Source: Nocardioides luteus (GTDB lineage Bacteria; Actinomycetota; Actinomycetes; Propionibacteriales; Nocardioidaceae). From it: 64,000 nt of DNA. This document shows positions 17,025 to 25,445 of the stretch, piece after piece (position 1 is the first letter of the stretch; each line of letters starts with the position of its first letter). The translations under genes and the position numbers were made by a program. The notes beneath the pieces were generated by a model. It was not told the DNA's origin. It was given only the letters and a program-made list of their open reading frames with translations, and searched no databases. The stretch spans positions 62,001 through 126,000 of the forward strand of contig NZ_JZDQ02000004.1 of assembly GCF_000960475.2 (NCBI RefSeq). Reading direction: 5' to 3'.

Positions 17025-17963
17025 GTGTCCTCCAACACGCCCGAGCCCATCCCGCTCATCGAGGCTCCCAAGTCCAAGCTCCCGCTGATCATCGGGATCG
17101 TGGTCGCCGCCGCTGTCGTGATCGGCGGTCTCGCGTTCTTCCTCACCCGCGACGACGACTCCAGCGCCGACCTGACCAAGGTCACCATCGGTGTCGTCGG
17201 CGCCGACGACCCCTACTGGAAGACCTTCCAGGATGCCGCCCGCGAGGAGGGCATCGACCTCGAGGTCAAGAACTTCGGCGACTACAACCAGCCCAACCCG
17301 GCGCTGTCGGAGGGCGAGCTGGACCTCAACCAGTTCCAGCACATCATCTTCCTGGCCGACTACAACGTCCAGAACGACGACGACCTCGTCGTGCTCGGCT
17401 CGACCGCCACCTACCCCTTGGGCCTCTACTCCTCCAAGTACAAGAGCCTCGACGACATCAAGCCCGGCGAGACGGTGATCGTCCCCGACGACGAGACCAA
17501 CCAGGCCCGCGGCCTGGTCCTGCTGCAGTCGAAGGGCCTGATCGAGCTCACCGACGGCGGCACGCCGTTCAGCACCATCAAGGAGGTCGACACGGCCGCC
17601 TCCAAGGTGAAGATCAAGGCTGTCCAGGCCTCGATCACCGCCTCCTCGCTCCCCGACGTCGCCGCGGCGATCATCAACAACGACTTCGTCGAGGACGCCG
17701 GCCTGAAGTTCGAGGACGCGCTCGCGACCGACGACCCCTCGGACCCGAAGGCGCTGCCCTACGTCAACATCTTCGCCGCACGCGCCGAGGACAAGGACAA
17801 CGCGATCTACCAGAAGCTCGTCAAGATCTTCCAGACCGACGAGGACGTGCAGAAGGGGGTCTACGAGACCTCCGGCAACACCGCCGAGCTGGTCAAGATC
17901 CCGGTCGAGGACCTGCAGAAGTCGCTCGAGGACACCGAGAAGCAGGTTGAGGAGCGTCAGTGA
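17025..17963 (+). CDS. metQ: MetQ/NlpA-type methionine-binding protein with N-terminal membrane anchor
   Basis: A 312-residue substrate-binding protein: KVTIGVVGADDPYWKTFQDA, NQFQHIIFLADYN, and DPSDPKALPYVNIFAAR are NlpA/MetQ hallmarks. Instead of a lipobox it has a single transmembrane helix at about residues 19-41 (KLPLIIGIVVAAAVVIGGLA) followed by TRDDD; no cysteine is present near it. It is therefore predicted to be tethered as an uncleaved type II anchor. GTG start; GTGA overlap with metN downstream. Binds methionine or a related ligand outside the membrane. Confidence 0.87.
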   Translation: MSSNTPEPIPLIEAPKSKLPLIIGIVVAAAVVIGGLAFFLTRDDDSSADLTKVTIGVVGADDPYWKTFQDAAREEGIDLEVKNFGDYNQPNPALSEGELDLNQFQHIIFLADYNVQNDDDLVVLGSTATYPLGLYSSKYKSLDDIKPGETVIVPDDETNQARGLVLLQSKGLIELTDGGTPFSTIKEVDTAASKVKIKAVQASITASSLPDVAAAIINNDFVEDAGLKFEDALATDDPSDPKALPYVNIFAARAEDKDNAIYQKLVKIFQTDEDVQKGVYETSGNTAELVKIPVEDLQKSLEDTEKQVEERQ

Positions 17964-19006
17964 CGCATCCGGCCACCGTTGCGGAGCCGCTGGTGCGGCT
18001 CCGCAACGTCACCAAGACCTACCCGGCGGCCCGGGGGCGCAACGAGGTCCGCGCGGTCGACGACGTCGACCTGGACATCGCCGCCGGTGACATCCAGGCG
18101 ATCGTCGGCTACTCAGGTGCCGGCAAGTCCACCCTCGTACGCCTGCTCAACGGCCTCGAGCCGGCCACCTCGGGCTCCATCCAAGTCGGCGGCACCGAGC
18201 TGGTCGGTCTGCGCGAGCGCCAGCTGCGGCCGATCCGGCTCGGCATCGGGATGATCTTCCAGCAGTTCAACCTCTTCGAGTCGCGTACGGTCTGGGGCAA
18301 CCTGGCCTACCCGCTGCAGATCGCCGGCGTCGCCAAGGCCGAGCAGCAGCGCCGGATCTCCGAGCTGCTCCACTTCGTCGGGCTCCCCGACAAGGCCCAC
18401 ACCTACCCGCGCAACCTCTCGGGCGGGCAGAAGCAGCGTGTCGGCATCGCCCGCGCGCTGACCACCAATCCCTCGCTCCTGCTCGCCGACGAGGCCACCA
18501 GCGCACTCGACCCGGAGACCACCCACGAGGTGCTGCGGCTGCTGAAGCGGGTCAACGAGGAATTCGGCACGACCATCGTGGCGATCACCCACGAGATGGA
18601 GGTCGTCCGCGAGCTGGCCGACCATGTCGCGGTCATGGAGAACGGTCGCGTGGTCGAGTCCGGTGCCGTCTACGACGTCTTCTCCTCGCCGAAGCAGCCG
18701 GTGACGCGGCGCTTCGTCGGCACCGTCGTCGACGACGAGCCCGACGCCGAGGCGCTCGCTGCGCTCCGCTCCCGCCATCCCGGCCGGTTCGTGAAGGTGG
18801 AGCTGCGCGAGGGCGGACCCCGCCAGACCGACATCTTCGCGGTCCTCCTCGAGCGCGGTATCTCCTTCGAGCTCGTCTTCGGCGGCATCGAGGAGATCCA
18901 GGGCGCCACCTTCGGCAACCTGACGCTCGCCCTCGACGGCCCGGAGACCTCGGTCGATGAGGCCGTACGCGAGCTGGCCGCCCTCGTCACCACCAAGGAG
19001 GTGTGA
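17960..19006 (+). CDS. metN: MetN methionine ABC importer ATPase
   Basis: A 348-residue ATPase. Walker A GYSGAGKST (about residues 53-61), Q-loop FQQFNLF, signature NLSGGQKQR, Walker B LLADEATSALDP, and H-loop THEM are intact. The C-terminal 80 residues form the NIL/ACT-like regulatory domain through which methionine feedback-inhibits MetNI. GTG start overlaps the metQ stop; its stop overlaps metI (TGATG). The gene order Q-N-I is complete and gives a functional importer. Confidence 0.93.
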   Translation: MTHPATVAEPLVRLRNVTKTYPAARGRNEVRAVDDVDLDIAAGDIQAIVGYSGAGKSTLVRLLNGLEPATSGSIQVGGTELVGLRERQLRPIRLGIGMIFQQFNLFESRTVWGNLAYPLQIAGVAKAEQQRRISELLHFVGLPDKAHTYPRNLSGGQKQRVGIARALTTNPSLLLADEATSALDPETTHEVLRLLKRVNEEFGTTIVAITHEMEVVRELADHVAVMENGRVVESGAVYDVFSSPKQPVTRRFVGTVVDDEPDAEALAALRSRHPGRFVKVELREGGPRQTDIFAVLLERGISFELVFGGIEEIQGATFGNLTLALDGPETSVDEAVRELAALVTTKEV

Positions 19007-19686
19007 TGCTGACCGTTCTCCCCACCGACACCCGTCTCGGCGAGCTGTGGCCCGACATCTGGCAGGCCACCGGCGAGACGCTGCTCATGGTGGCATTGAC
19101 GATGCTGATCGGCGGCACCCTGGGACTTCTGCTCGCGCTCGGGCTCTATCTGACCCGCAAGGGCGGGCTCTACGAGAACGTCGTCGTCTCGGTCGTCCTC
19201 AACGTGCTGGTCAACTTCTTCCGGCCGATCCCGTTCATCATCTTCATCGCCGCCGTCCAGCCCGCCGCGCGGCTGATCGTCGGCACCGGGATCGGCTTCT
19301 CGGCGGTGGTCTTCTCGCTGATCCTGGCCTCGATGTTCGGCATCGCCCGGATCATCGAGCAGAACCTGGTGACCGTCCCGCCGGGGGTCATCGAGGCGGC
19401 CCGCGCGATGGGTGCGAGCCGCGCCCGGATCGCCGCGACCGTCGTGCTTCCCGAGGCGCTGGCGCCGATCATCCTCGGCTACACCTTCGCCTTCGTCGCG
19501 GTGGTCGACATGTCAGCGGTCGCCGGCCTGATCGCGGGTGGCGGTCTGGGCAGCTTCGCCCAGACCTTCGGCTACCGGCAGTACGACCCGACCGTCACCT
19601 GGGTCTGTGTGCTCATCCTGGTCGCGCTGGTGCAGGTCATCCAGCTGCTCGGCAACACGCTCTCCTCGCGGATCATGCGTCGCTGA
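19006..19686 (+). CDS. metI: MetI methionine ABC importer permease
   Basis: A 226-residue permease with five transmembrane helices. The binding-protein-dependent transport EAA loop is visible as IEAARAMGASRARIAATVVL (about residues 128-147). ATG 19006 is preferred over GTG 19003 because AAGGAGG at 18995-19001 is better spaced from it. It shares the TGATG overlap with metN. The next gene, convergent, ends 10 bp downstream. Confidence 0.93.
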   Translation: MLTVLPTDTRLGELWPDIWQATGETLLMVALTMLIGGTLGLLLALGLYLTRKGGLYENVVVSVVLNVLVNFFRPIPFIIFIAAVQPAARLIVGTGIGFSAVVFSLILASMFGIARIIEQNLVTVPPGVIEAARAMGASRARIAATVVLPEALAPIILGYTFAFVAVVDMSAVAGLIAGGGLGSFAQTFGYRQYDPTVTWVCVLILVALVQVIQLLGNTLSSRIMRR

Positions 19687-19696
19687 GCCCCGCTCC

Positions 19697-20488
19697 TCAG
19701 GCGCGAGCCAGGATCTCGCCGTGGAGGACGGAGAACCAACCGTCCTCCGCCTCAGTCCACGACCGCCACCCGTCCGCGACCCGGGCGAGGTCGGCGGTCG
19801 TGGCGTCTCCCGAGTCGACCAGCTGGCGGGCGACCGCGGAGTCGGTGAACCGGTCGGCCCACATCCCGCCCCACCACGCCCGGTCCTCGGGGTCCGCGAA
19901 GCACCAGGTGCTCGAGGTGGCTTGGATGTCGGTGAAGCCGGCCGCGCGTGCCCAGGAGACCAGGCGCCGGCCCGCGTCGGGCTCACCGCCGTTGGCCCGC
20001 GCCGCGAGCTGGTAGAGACGCAGCCACTCGGTCAGCTCGGCCGACTCCGGCCACCAGACGAAGCCCGCATAGTCGCTGTCCCGCACGGCAACGACGCCGC
20101 CGGGCTTCGTCACCCGGCGCATCTCCCGCAGCGCCTGCACCGGGTCCGCCACGTGCTGCAGCACCTGATGCGCATGGACGACGTCGTACGCGGCGTCCTC
20201 GATGCTCAACGCGTGCACGTCCTCGACCCGGAAGTCGATGTTCGTGACTCCCCCGGCCTCGGCTGCACGCCGTGAGAGCTCGAGCTCGGTCTCCCCGATC
20301 TCGGTCGCGGTCACCCGGGCGACCCTGCCGGCGAGGTCGAGCGTGATCGTCCCCGGCCCGGCACCCACGTCGAGCAGTTGCTGCTCAGGGCTCAGTCGCG
20401 GCAGCAGGTAGGCCGCGGAGTTCTCCGCCGTACGCCACCTGTGCGAGCGCAGCACGGACTCGTGATGGCCATGGGTGTAGGTCGACAT
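19697..20488 (-). CDS. Class I SAM-dependent methyltransferase (UbiE/arsenite-like)
   Basis: A 263-residue protein. SAM motif I is LLDVGAGPGTITLDLAG (about residues 38-54), followed by VTATEIGETELELSRR, then DVHALSIEDAAYDVVHAHQV (motif II-III) and LREMRRVTKPGGVVAVRD (motif IV-V). This is the Methyltransf_11/25 pattern of general small-molecule methyltransferases. Substrate unknown. It is convergent with metI and alone in its transcript. Confidence 0.87.
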   Translation of the reverse strand: MSTYTHGHHESVLRSHRWRTAENSAAYLLPRLSPEQQLLDVGAGPGTITLDLAGRVARVTATEIGETELELSRRAAEAGGVTNIDFRVEDVHALSIEDAAYDVVHAHQVLQHVADPVQALREMRRVTKPGGVVAVRDSDYAGFVWWPESAELTEWLRLYQLAARANGGEPDAGRRLVSWARAAGFTDIQATSSTWCFADPEDRAWWGGMWADRFTDSAVARQLVDSGDATTADLARVADGWRSWTEAEDGWFSVLHGEILARA

Positions 20489-20535
20489 GGATCGACCTTA
20501 AGCGGCGAATCCCGAAAAATGAGACGCAATTCTCG

Positions 20536-20838
20536 CTATACGGACAGATTGGGCAGAGCAGCGTCGGCGTGGCCGAGCCGGCGCCGGCCCCAGAGGATGC
20601 CGCCGAGGAGTCCACCGAGCAGCAACGTGTTGACCACGATCACCACGCCGGTCTCGAACGGTGCCGCGCCGCCACCGGGCCGCGCGTCCTCGGGGGCCAC
20701 CTCGTGGCGCTCGAACACGGTCTGGCCCTGGTCGGACTCGCGCGGCACGTCGGTCCCCGCCGACGCGCTCAGCACTGCGGAGGCGAAGATGGCGGCAACG
20801 ATCCCGGCGAGCAGAATCCGCAAGGTGCGACTCATCAT
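20536..20838 (-). CDS. Small secreted or membrane-anchored protein
   Basis: About 100 residues from ATG 20838 (a second ATG follows directly). Residues 1-27 look like a signal peptide (MMSRTLRILLAGIVAAIFAS, then SAGTD). A charged stretch (TVFERHEVAPEDARPGGG) leads to a C-terminal transmembrane helix VVIVVNTLLLGGLLGGILWG followed by RRR. A type I membrane topology with a 40-residue outside part is predicted. No known domain. Coding status rests on this organised architecture and a weak GGGAG before the start. Confidence 0.55.
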   Translation of the reverse strand: MMSRTLRILLAGIVAAIFASAVLSASAGTDVPRESDQGQTVFERHEVAPEDARPGGGAAPFETGVVIVVNTLLLGGLLGGILWGRRRLGHADAALPNLSV

Positions 20839-20942
20839 GCTCCCGAGCGTGAGTGCCGGGGCCGTCAGGAACCCGACGCACACCGTCCCTACCGGCAACA
20901 ACCCGGTGAACAATCAGCACACGTCTGCGCGTGCCTTCGCGG

Positions 20943-21440
20943 TCACGTCCTGGCGAAGTCGTTGCTGGTGTCGAAGAACCAGACGGTCGAGTCGGTGCAG
21001 ACGATCCGGTCGAGCTTGCCGACCGCTACCTGTGAACGCGGCGTCTTGCCCGAGGCGAGCACCACGTCGTAGGCGTCGCTGGTGCGCAGCACCGTCCACG
21101 GCTCGGTCTCGGTGCCCTCCCCCGTGCTGATGATGCTGTCGAGGGCCGCCTGGGCCAGGATCGACTCGCGCTGGGCCTGCTCGGGGTTGCCGAGGCCACG
21201 CTGGGCGTCGGCGAGCGCGGCGTGGGCGGACGGGCTGAAGATCGCGCCCGGCATCAGCGCATGGACGGCTGCGACGGCACCGGCGTAGTCGCCGGCCGAC
21301 ATCATCGGGGCGATCATCTCGGTGATCTCGAGATCGGGCCGGAAGTTGGGAGCCTCGAGGATCGCCTCACGCAGGGCTCTCAATGACTCCGGGCCAGGAT
21401 CGCGAAGGTAGCCGTCCAGCAGCTCAGCGTACGTAGCCAA
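20943..21440 (-). CDS. Helical repeat (TPR-like) protein of unknown function
   Basis: A soluble protein of 165 residues if it starts at TTG 21440, which has AAGGGGGA five bases before it; an ATG at 21494 in the same frame lacks such a site. The body is helical: YAELLDGYLRDPGPESLRAL, GDYAGAVAAVHALMPGAIFS, AHAALADAQRGLGNPEQAQR. The last 45 residues are beta-rich and end RIVCTDSTVWFFDTSNDFAR. This resembles DUF4919-like proteins; I am not sure of the family. Probably cytoplasmic. Confidence 0.65.
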   Translation of the reverse strand: MATYAELLDGYLRDPGPESLRALREAILEAPNFRPDLEITEMIAPMMSAGDYAGAVAAVHALMPGAIFSPSAHAALADAQRGLGNPEQAQRESILAQAALDSIISTGEGTETEPWTVLRTSDAYDVVLASGKTPRSQVAVGKLDRIVCTDSTVWFFDTSNDFART

Positions 21441-21558
21441 CAGGGTCCCCCTTGAATAACGGTCGCCGTGCACGGTAGCCAATAGCGTGGCCACGTGGGG
21501 CGGTTGACAACGATTATGCGCCCTTTTGTGACCCGGAAGTTGCGCGACCCGGAGGTTT

Positions 21559-22581
21559 CTACCGCCAGCCGAGACCCGGTGCGACGTGGGTCAGGATGCT
21601 CTCCAGGGCATGCGTGTTGTAGTCGACGCCGAGTTGGTTCGGGACGGTGAGCAACAGTGTGTCCGCGGCCTGGATCGCCTCGTCCTCGGCGAGCTCCTCG
21701 ATCAGGACGTCGGGCTCGGCGGCGTACGAGCGCCCGAAGATGGCGCGCGTCTGATCGTCGATGTTGCCGATCTGGTCCTTGGTCTGCCGATCGAGCCCGA
21801 AGTAGCGCCGGTCCTCGTCGTTGACGAGAGCGAAGATGGAGCGCGAGACCGAGACCCGCGGCTCACGCTCGTGCCCGGCCTCCTTCCAGGCTTCACGGAA
21901 GGCCTCGATCTGCTCGCGCTGCTGGACGTGGAACGGCTTGCCGTTCTCGTCGGTCTTCAGGGTCGAGCTCTGCAGGTTCATGCCGAGCCCGGCGGCCCAG
22001 CGCGCGGTCGCCAGCGAGCTCGAGCCCCACCAGATCCGGTCGCGCAGGGTCTCGGAGTAGGGCTCGACCCGGAGCTTGCCGGGCGGGTTGGGGAACATCG
22101 GCCGCGGGTTGGGCTCGGCGAACTGGGCGCCCTCGATGATCTTGAGGTAGGTCTCGGTGTGGGCGCGGGCCATGTCGGCCTCGGAGGCGTTCTCGCCGGG
22201 GTCGTAGCCGAAGTAGCGCCAGCCGTCGATGACCTGCTCGGGTGAGCCGCGGCTGATCCCGAGCTGGAGGCGCTCGCCGGAGATCAGGTCGGCGGCCGCC
22301 GAGTCCTCGGCCATGTAGAGCGGGTTCTCGTAGCGCATGTCGATGACGCCGGTGCCGATCTCGATCTTCGAGGTGCGGGCTCCGATCGCGGAGAGCAGCG
22401 GGAAGGGCGAGGCGTACTGCCGGGCGAAGTGATGGACACGGAAGTACGCGCCGTCGATGCCGATCTCCTCGGCGGCGACGGCCAGCTCGATCCCCTGGAT
22501 GAGTGCGTCCCGTGCCGACTGGGTCTGTGAGTAGGGCGACGGTGTCCAGTGACCGAAAGACAAGAATCCGATGTTCTTCAC
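21559..22581 (-). CDS. LLM class flavin-dependent oxidoreductase (luciferase-like monooxygenase)
   Basis: A 340-residue protein with the bacterial luciferase TIM-barrel pattern: VKNIGFLSFGHW at the N-terminus, AVAAEEIGIDGAYFRVHHFA, IEIGTGVIDMRYENPLYMAE, and GERLQLGISRGSPEQ. This is an F420- or FMNH2-dependent oxidoreductase of the alkanal-monooxygenase-like type. GTG 22581 was taken because it begins the family N-terminus; the frame is open to 22692. It is divergent from the small gene at 23003 across an unusual AT-richer 420-bp gap. Substrate unknown. Confidence 0.88.
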   Translation of the reverse strand: MKNIGFLSFGHWTPSPYSQTQSARDALIQGIELAVAAEEIGIDGAYFRVHHFARQYASPFPLLSAIGARTSKIEIGTGVIDMRYENPLYMAEDSAAADLISGERLQLGISRGSPEQVIDGWRYFGYDPGENASEADMARAHTETYLKIIEGAQFAEPNPRPMFPNPPGKLRVEPYSETLRDRIWWGSSSLATARWAAGLGMNLQSSTLKTDENGKPFHVQQREQIEAFREAWKEAGHEREPRVSVSRSIFALVNDEDRRYFGLDRQTKDQIGNIDDQTRAIFGRSYAAEPDVLIEELAEDEAIQAADTLLLTVPNQLGVDYNTHALESILTHVAPGLGWR

Positions 22582-23002
22582 GAGTAGTAGAACTCTCAAC
22601 AGCCCGCCAGGATTCCCTTGGTTCGGGGTCGGACCCGGGCTGGGCCGGCATGGCCACGGCGACCGGGACCTTCGCCTCTGGGTGTTCTGCACTCCGGAAC
22701 CGTCTCCGAGATGACACCACCTTGTCGGTGGTGACGTGCCGGTCTGCGTTCTGTTTTCATTCCGTCAACACCGCGAGACCGCCGTCGTGCCCGATGTAAA
22801 GCAGATGTCCACACGGCACCAACAACTGCCCCTTATGAGTTTATCTATCGGTCGACCGAATAATCATATCGGTCGACTGACCAGGGAAAACATTGTCTCG
22901 GCGTGTTGTCCGAGCCCTTCCGAAGTCGCGGATTATCGTGTTACATATCAGGCAGCTTCACCGATAAACACCGACCAACATTCTCTGGGGGATGAATTAA
23001 TT
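22582..23002. other. 420-bp intergenic region, AT-richer than its surroundings
   Basis: No convincing gene is present. The part from about 22800 to 23002 is clearly richer in A and T than anything nearby. It holds a 6-bp hairpin (CACCAC 22715-22720, GTGGTG 22728-22733) and the paired CGGTCGAC palindromes described separately. Promoters for the LLM oxidoreductase (leftward) and the small Cys/His gene (rightward) must lie here. Confidence 0.6.
22846..22880. promoter_or_regulatory. Two palindromic operators spaced 21 bp
   Basis: TATCGGTCGACCGA (22846-22859) and TATCGGTCGACTGA (22867-22880). The first contains a perfect 12-bp palindrome TCGGTCGACCGA; the second differs at one base. The 21-bp centre spacing is two DNA turns, as expected for cooperative binding of a dimeric repressor. 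They lie between the LLM oxidoreductase and the MWDT copy 2 genes. The regulator is not adjacent. Confidence 0.6.
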
Positions 23003-23161
23003 ATGTGGGACACCGTTGAGGTGCAGAGCTTCACGCTTTCTCACGACATGCCGTGCCGCGACTGTGGACACGCACGTCACCGCTTCCTGCCGTGTGACGC
23101 GGACTGCGACTGCCGCGCCCACGAGGTCGCGGAGCTACTGGAGGTCGCCGGCGCTCGCTGA
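23003..23161 (+). CDS. 52-residue Cys/His-rich small protein (MWDT family, copy 2)
   Basis: Reads MWDTVEVQSFTLSHDMPCRD, CGHARHRFLPCDADCDCRAH, EVAELLEVAGAR. It aligns with the 12940 product over the whole cysteine core (SF..SH..PC..CGH..H..L.C...C.C) but has its own acidic helical tail instead of the APVIMPG tail. A GGGGGATG element 12 bp upstream can serve as ribosome site. A strong rho-independent terminator follows 31 bp after the stop, so the gene is a self-contained transcription unit. Zinc binding is inferred from the ligand spacing; function unknown. Confidence 0.8.
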   Translation: MWDTVEVQSFTLSHDMPCRDCGHARHRFLPCDADCDCRAHEVAELLEVAGAR

Positions 23162-23192
23162 ACGACCTGACGTCAGCTGTCTCGGGCGTCCC

Positions 23193-23232
23193 GAACGGTG
23201 ACCACCGCGGTTGCGGTGGTCACCGTTCTTTT
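23193..23232 (+). terminator. Intrinsic terminator after MWDT copy 2
   Basis: A perfect 16-bp stem, GAACGGTGACCACCGC (23193-23208) and its complement (23213-23228), with a 4-nt GGTT loop and a following TTTT. One of the clearest terminators in the window. Confidence 0.85.
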
Positions 23233-23309
23233 GTTCGAAAGCCGGCACGTTCGAAAGAAATCGTGGGTGCCGGAAGCGGATCGTCCGCAACCGGGCAGAG
23301 GATCGTGTG

Positions 23310-23999
23310 ATGGACATCGTTCTCGTACCCGGCCTCTGGCTGGACGCATCCTCCTGGGACCTCGTGGTCCCCCACCTGACCACCGCCGGCCACACCCCGC
23401 GGCCGCTCACCCTGCCGGGCCTCGAGTCGGCCGAGACCGACCGGTCCGACGTGCACGTCGCCGACCAGGTCGCCGCCGTCGTGGGCGCCATCGACGAGTC
23501 GGACGGCCAGGTGATCCTCGTCGGCCACTCGATGGGCTGCGCGGTGGCCGGCGCCGCCCTCGATGCCCGGGTCGACAAGGTCGCTGCCGTGGTCTATGTC
23601 GGCGGCTGGCCGGCCGAGCCGGGCATGATCCCGGCCAAGAACTTCCCCACCGACGGCGCCGACCTGCCGCCGGTGCCCTGGGAGGAGTTCGACGAGGCAG
23701 ACGTACGCGACCTCGACCGCGCCACCTTCGAGGCACTGCTGCGACCCTCCCCCGCCACCCTGACCACCGAGCCGTTCGAGCTCGGCGACGAGCGGCGCTA
23801 TTCGGTCCCGGCGGTCTTCGTCTGCCCCGAATACCGTTCTGCCGACCTGAAGGCGTGGATCGCCGAAGGCACCGAGTCGGTCGCCGCCATCCCGAAGCAC
23901 AAGGACGTCACCTACGTCGACCTGCCCACCGGTCACTGGCCGCAGCTGAGCAAGCCGGCCGAGCTCGCGGCCGTCATCGCGGAGACCGCCGTCAGGTAG
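23310..23999 (+). CDS. Alpha/beta hydrolase
   Basis: A 229-residue hydrolase. The oxyanion region VLVPGLWLDASSWD at the start, the nucleophile elbow VGHSMGCAVAG (serine about residue 72), and YVDLPTGHWPQLSKP with the catalytic histidine near the C-terminus form an intact triad. GAGGAT precedes the ATG at 23310. The family includes salicylate esterase-like and small-ester hydrolases; substrate unknown. The following transglycosylase gene starts 10 bp after its stop, so they may be cotranscribed. Confidence 0.88.
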   Translation: MDIVLVPGLWLDASSWDLVVPHLTTAGHTPRPLTLPGLESAETDRSDVHVADQVAAVVGAIDESDGQVILVGHSMGCAVAGAALDARVDKVAAVVYVGGWPAEPGMIPAKNFPTDGADLPPVPWEEFDEADVRDLDRATFEALLRPSPATLTTEPFELGDERRYSVPAVFVCPEYRSADLKAWIAEGTESVAAIPKHKDVTYVDLPTGHWPQLSKPAELAAVIAETAVR

Positions 24000-24009
24000 C
24001 GTCGGGTGC

Positions 24010-24888
24010 GTGCGCACCCGGCTCGCTGCCCTGACCGCCATCACGGCCCTGTCGGCGCTCGTCGCCGGCTGTGGCGGTGGGCCGTCCGCAGAACCGACCC
24101 GCAGCCCGTCGGTCTCCTCGGCGGCACCGTCCGGGACGACACCGGCGCTGGATGACGCCACCGTCCCGGTTGCCGAGCGCCTCACCCAGGCGATGGCGAC
24201 GGTCGCCGCCGGGGATCCGGGGGCCGAGGACGTACGGGAGGCCGCGCTGTTCGAGCAGACCACCGCCCGCCACCTCGCCCGCGGGTCGAAGGCGAGGACC
24301 GACGCCGTGCTGGGCGCGCTCGGCCGTGCCGACCGCGCCCAGCTCGCCGCGGACATCGCCGCCGCGCGCGAGCTCCTGGCGATGACCGACCCCCAGCCGA
24401 AGCTGCCGGACTGGAGGATCCTGACGCCGCCGTCGCCCGAGGAGCTGAGGCCGCTCTACCGCAAGGCCCAGCAGGAGACCGGTACGCCGTGGCAGTACCT
24501 CGCCGCCGTCCACCTGGTCGAGACCCGCATGGGCCGCATCCGCGGCACCAGCACGGCGGGTGCCCAGGGGCCGATGCAGTTCCTGCCCTCGACCTTCGCC
24601 CAGTACGGCGCCGGCGGCGACATCAACGATCCGGGCGACGCGATCATGGCTGCCGGCCGCATGCTCGCCGCCAACGGCGCTCCTGGCGACATGGCCGGCG
24701 CCCTGTGGTCCTACAACCACTCCGGCCACTACGTGGCGGCCGTCAGCGCCTACGCCGAGCAGATGAAGCGGTCCCCCGCTGCGTACGACCTCTACTGGCA
24801 CTGGCAGGTCCTCTACCGCCACCAGGACGGCACGATGATGCTCCCGGAGGGCTACCCGGAGCAGAAAGCCGTTCGCATCAGCGACTAG
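24010..24888 (+). CDS. Lytic transglycosylase-like lipoprotein
   Basis: A 292-residue exported protein from GTG 24010. The signal peptide ends in the lipobox LVAGC (cysteine at residue 21), so it should be lipid-anchored. Residues about 135-260 are a transglycosylase SLT domain: YLAAVHLVETRMGRIRG with the catalytic glutamate in VET, QGPMQFLPSTFAQYG, and ALWSYNHSGHYV. It cleaves peptidoglycan glycan strands outside the membrane. Its last codons overlap the convergent GNAT gene by four bases. Confidence 0.9.
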   Translation: MRTRLAALTAITALSALVAGCGGGPSAEPTRSPSVSSAAPSGTTPALDDATVPVAERLTQAMATVAAGDPGAEDVREAALFEQTTARHLARGSKARTDAVLGALGRADRAQLAADIAAARELLAMTDPQPKLPDWRILTPPSPEELRPLYRKAQQETGTPWQYLAAVHLVETRMGRIRGTSTAGAQGPMQFLPSTFAQYGAGGDINDPGDAIMAAGRMLAANGAPGDMAGALWSYNHSGHYVAAVSAYAEQMKRSPAAYDLYWHWQVLYRHQDGTMMLPEGYPEQKAVRISD

Positions 24889-25388
24889 TAGGGCCGCTCG
24901 ACGGCGTACTGGACGAGGCTGACGTCCTCGCCGCGGTAGGTGTCGGTGCCGTGGCGGCCGGTCTCGATGAAACCGGTCGCGTCGAAGAGCTTCTTGGCGC
25001 GGGTGTTGGTCTCGTGCGTCTCGGCCCAGATCCGGGTCAGGTCGAGGACGGAGAAGCCGTAGGTCAGCGCGGTCTTGATGGCTCGCTGGCCGAGGCCCTG
25101 CCCCCAGCGTGAGCTCGGGCCGATGGCGATGCCGAGCTCCCGGGTGTCGGGAGCCAGGCCATGGAGGTCCGCGTAGCCGACGACCTCCTCGTCGACCTCC
25201 ACCGCGAGCCTGATGAGCTCGGGCGGCGGAGCCTCGATCAGCCGCCGCCAGTGGCGGAGGTGGCCGTCGCGGTCGCGCTCCGGCCAGCCGTTGGCCACCC
25301 GGAACTCCTCGTCGAGCGCCCAGCCGGCGTACACGTGTTCGTCGCCCGGTGACAGCGGGCGCAGGCGCATGGTGTCGGTGCGGGGCAT
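24885..25388 (-). CDS. GNAT family N-acetyltransferase (RimJ/RimL-like)
   Basis: A 167-residue acetyltransferase with LRPLSPGDEHVYAGWALDEE at the start, acetyl-CoA loop IGPSSRWGQGLGQRAIKTAL (about residues 90-109) and a C-terminal IWAETHETNTRAKKLFDATG, the Acetyltransf_3 hallmark. These modify protein N-termini, amino acids or antibiotics; the acceptor is not predictable. Convergent with the transglycosylase gene. Confidence 0.85.
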   Translation of the reverse strand: MPRTDTMRLRPLSPGDEHVYAGWALDEEFRVANGWPERDRDGHLRHWRRLIEAPPPELIRLAVEVDEEVVGYADLHGLAPDTRELGIAIGPSSRWGQGLGQRAIKTALTYGFSVLDLTRIWAETHETNTRAKKLFDATGFIETGRHGTDTYRGEDVSLVQYAVERPY

Positions 25389-25445
25389 CGGCCGAGTGTG
25401 TCAGACGTACGGCCCGGCCGATCCCCCGCCCGGGATCACCACGCG

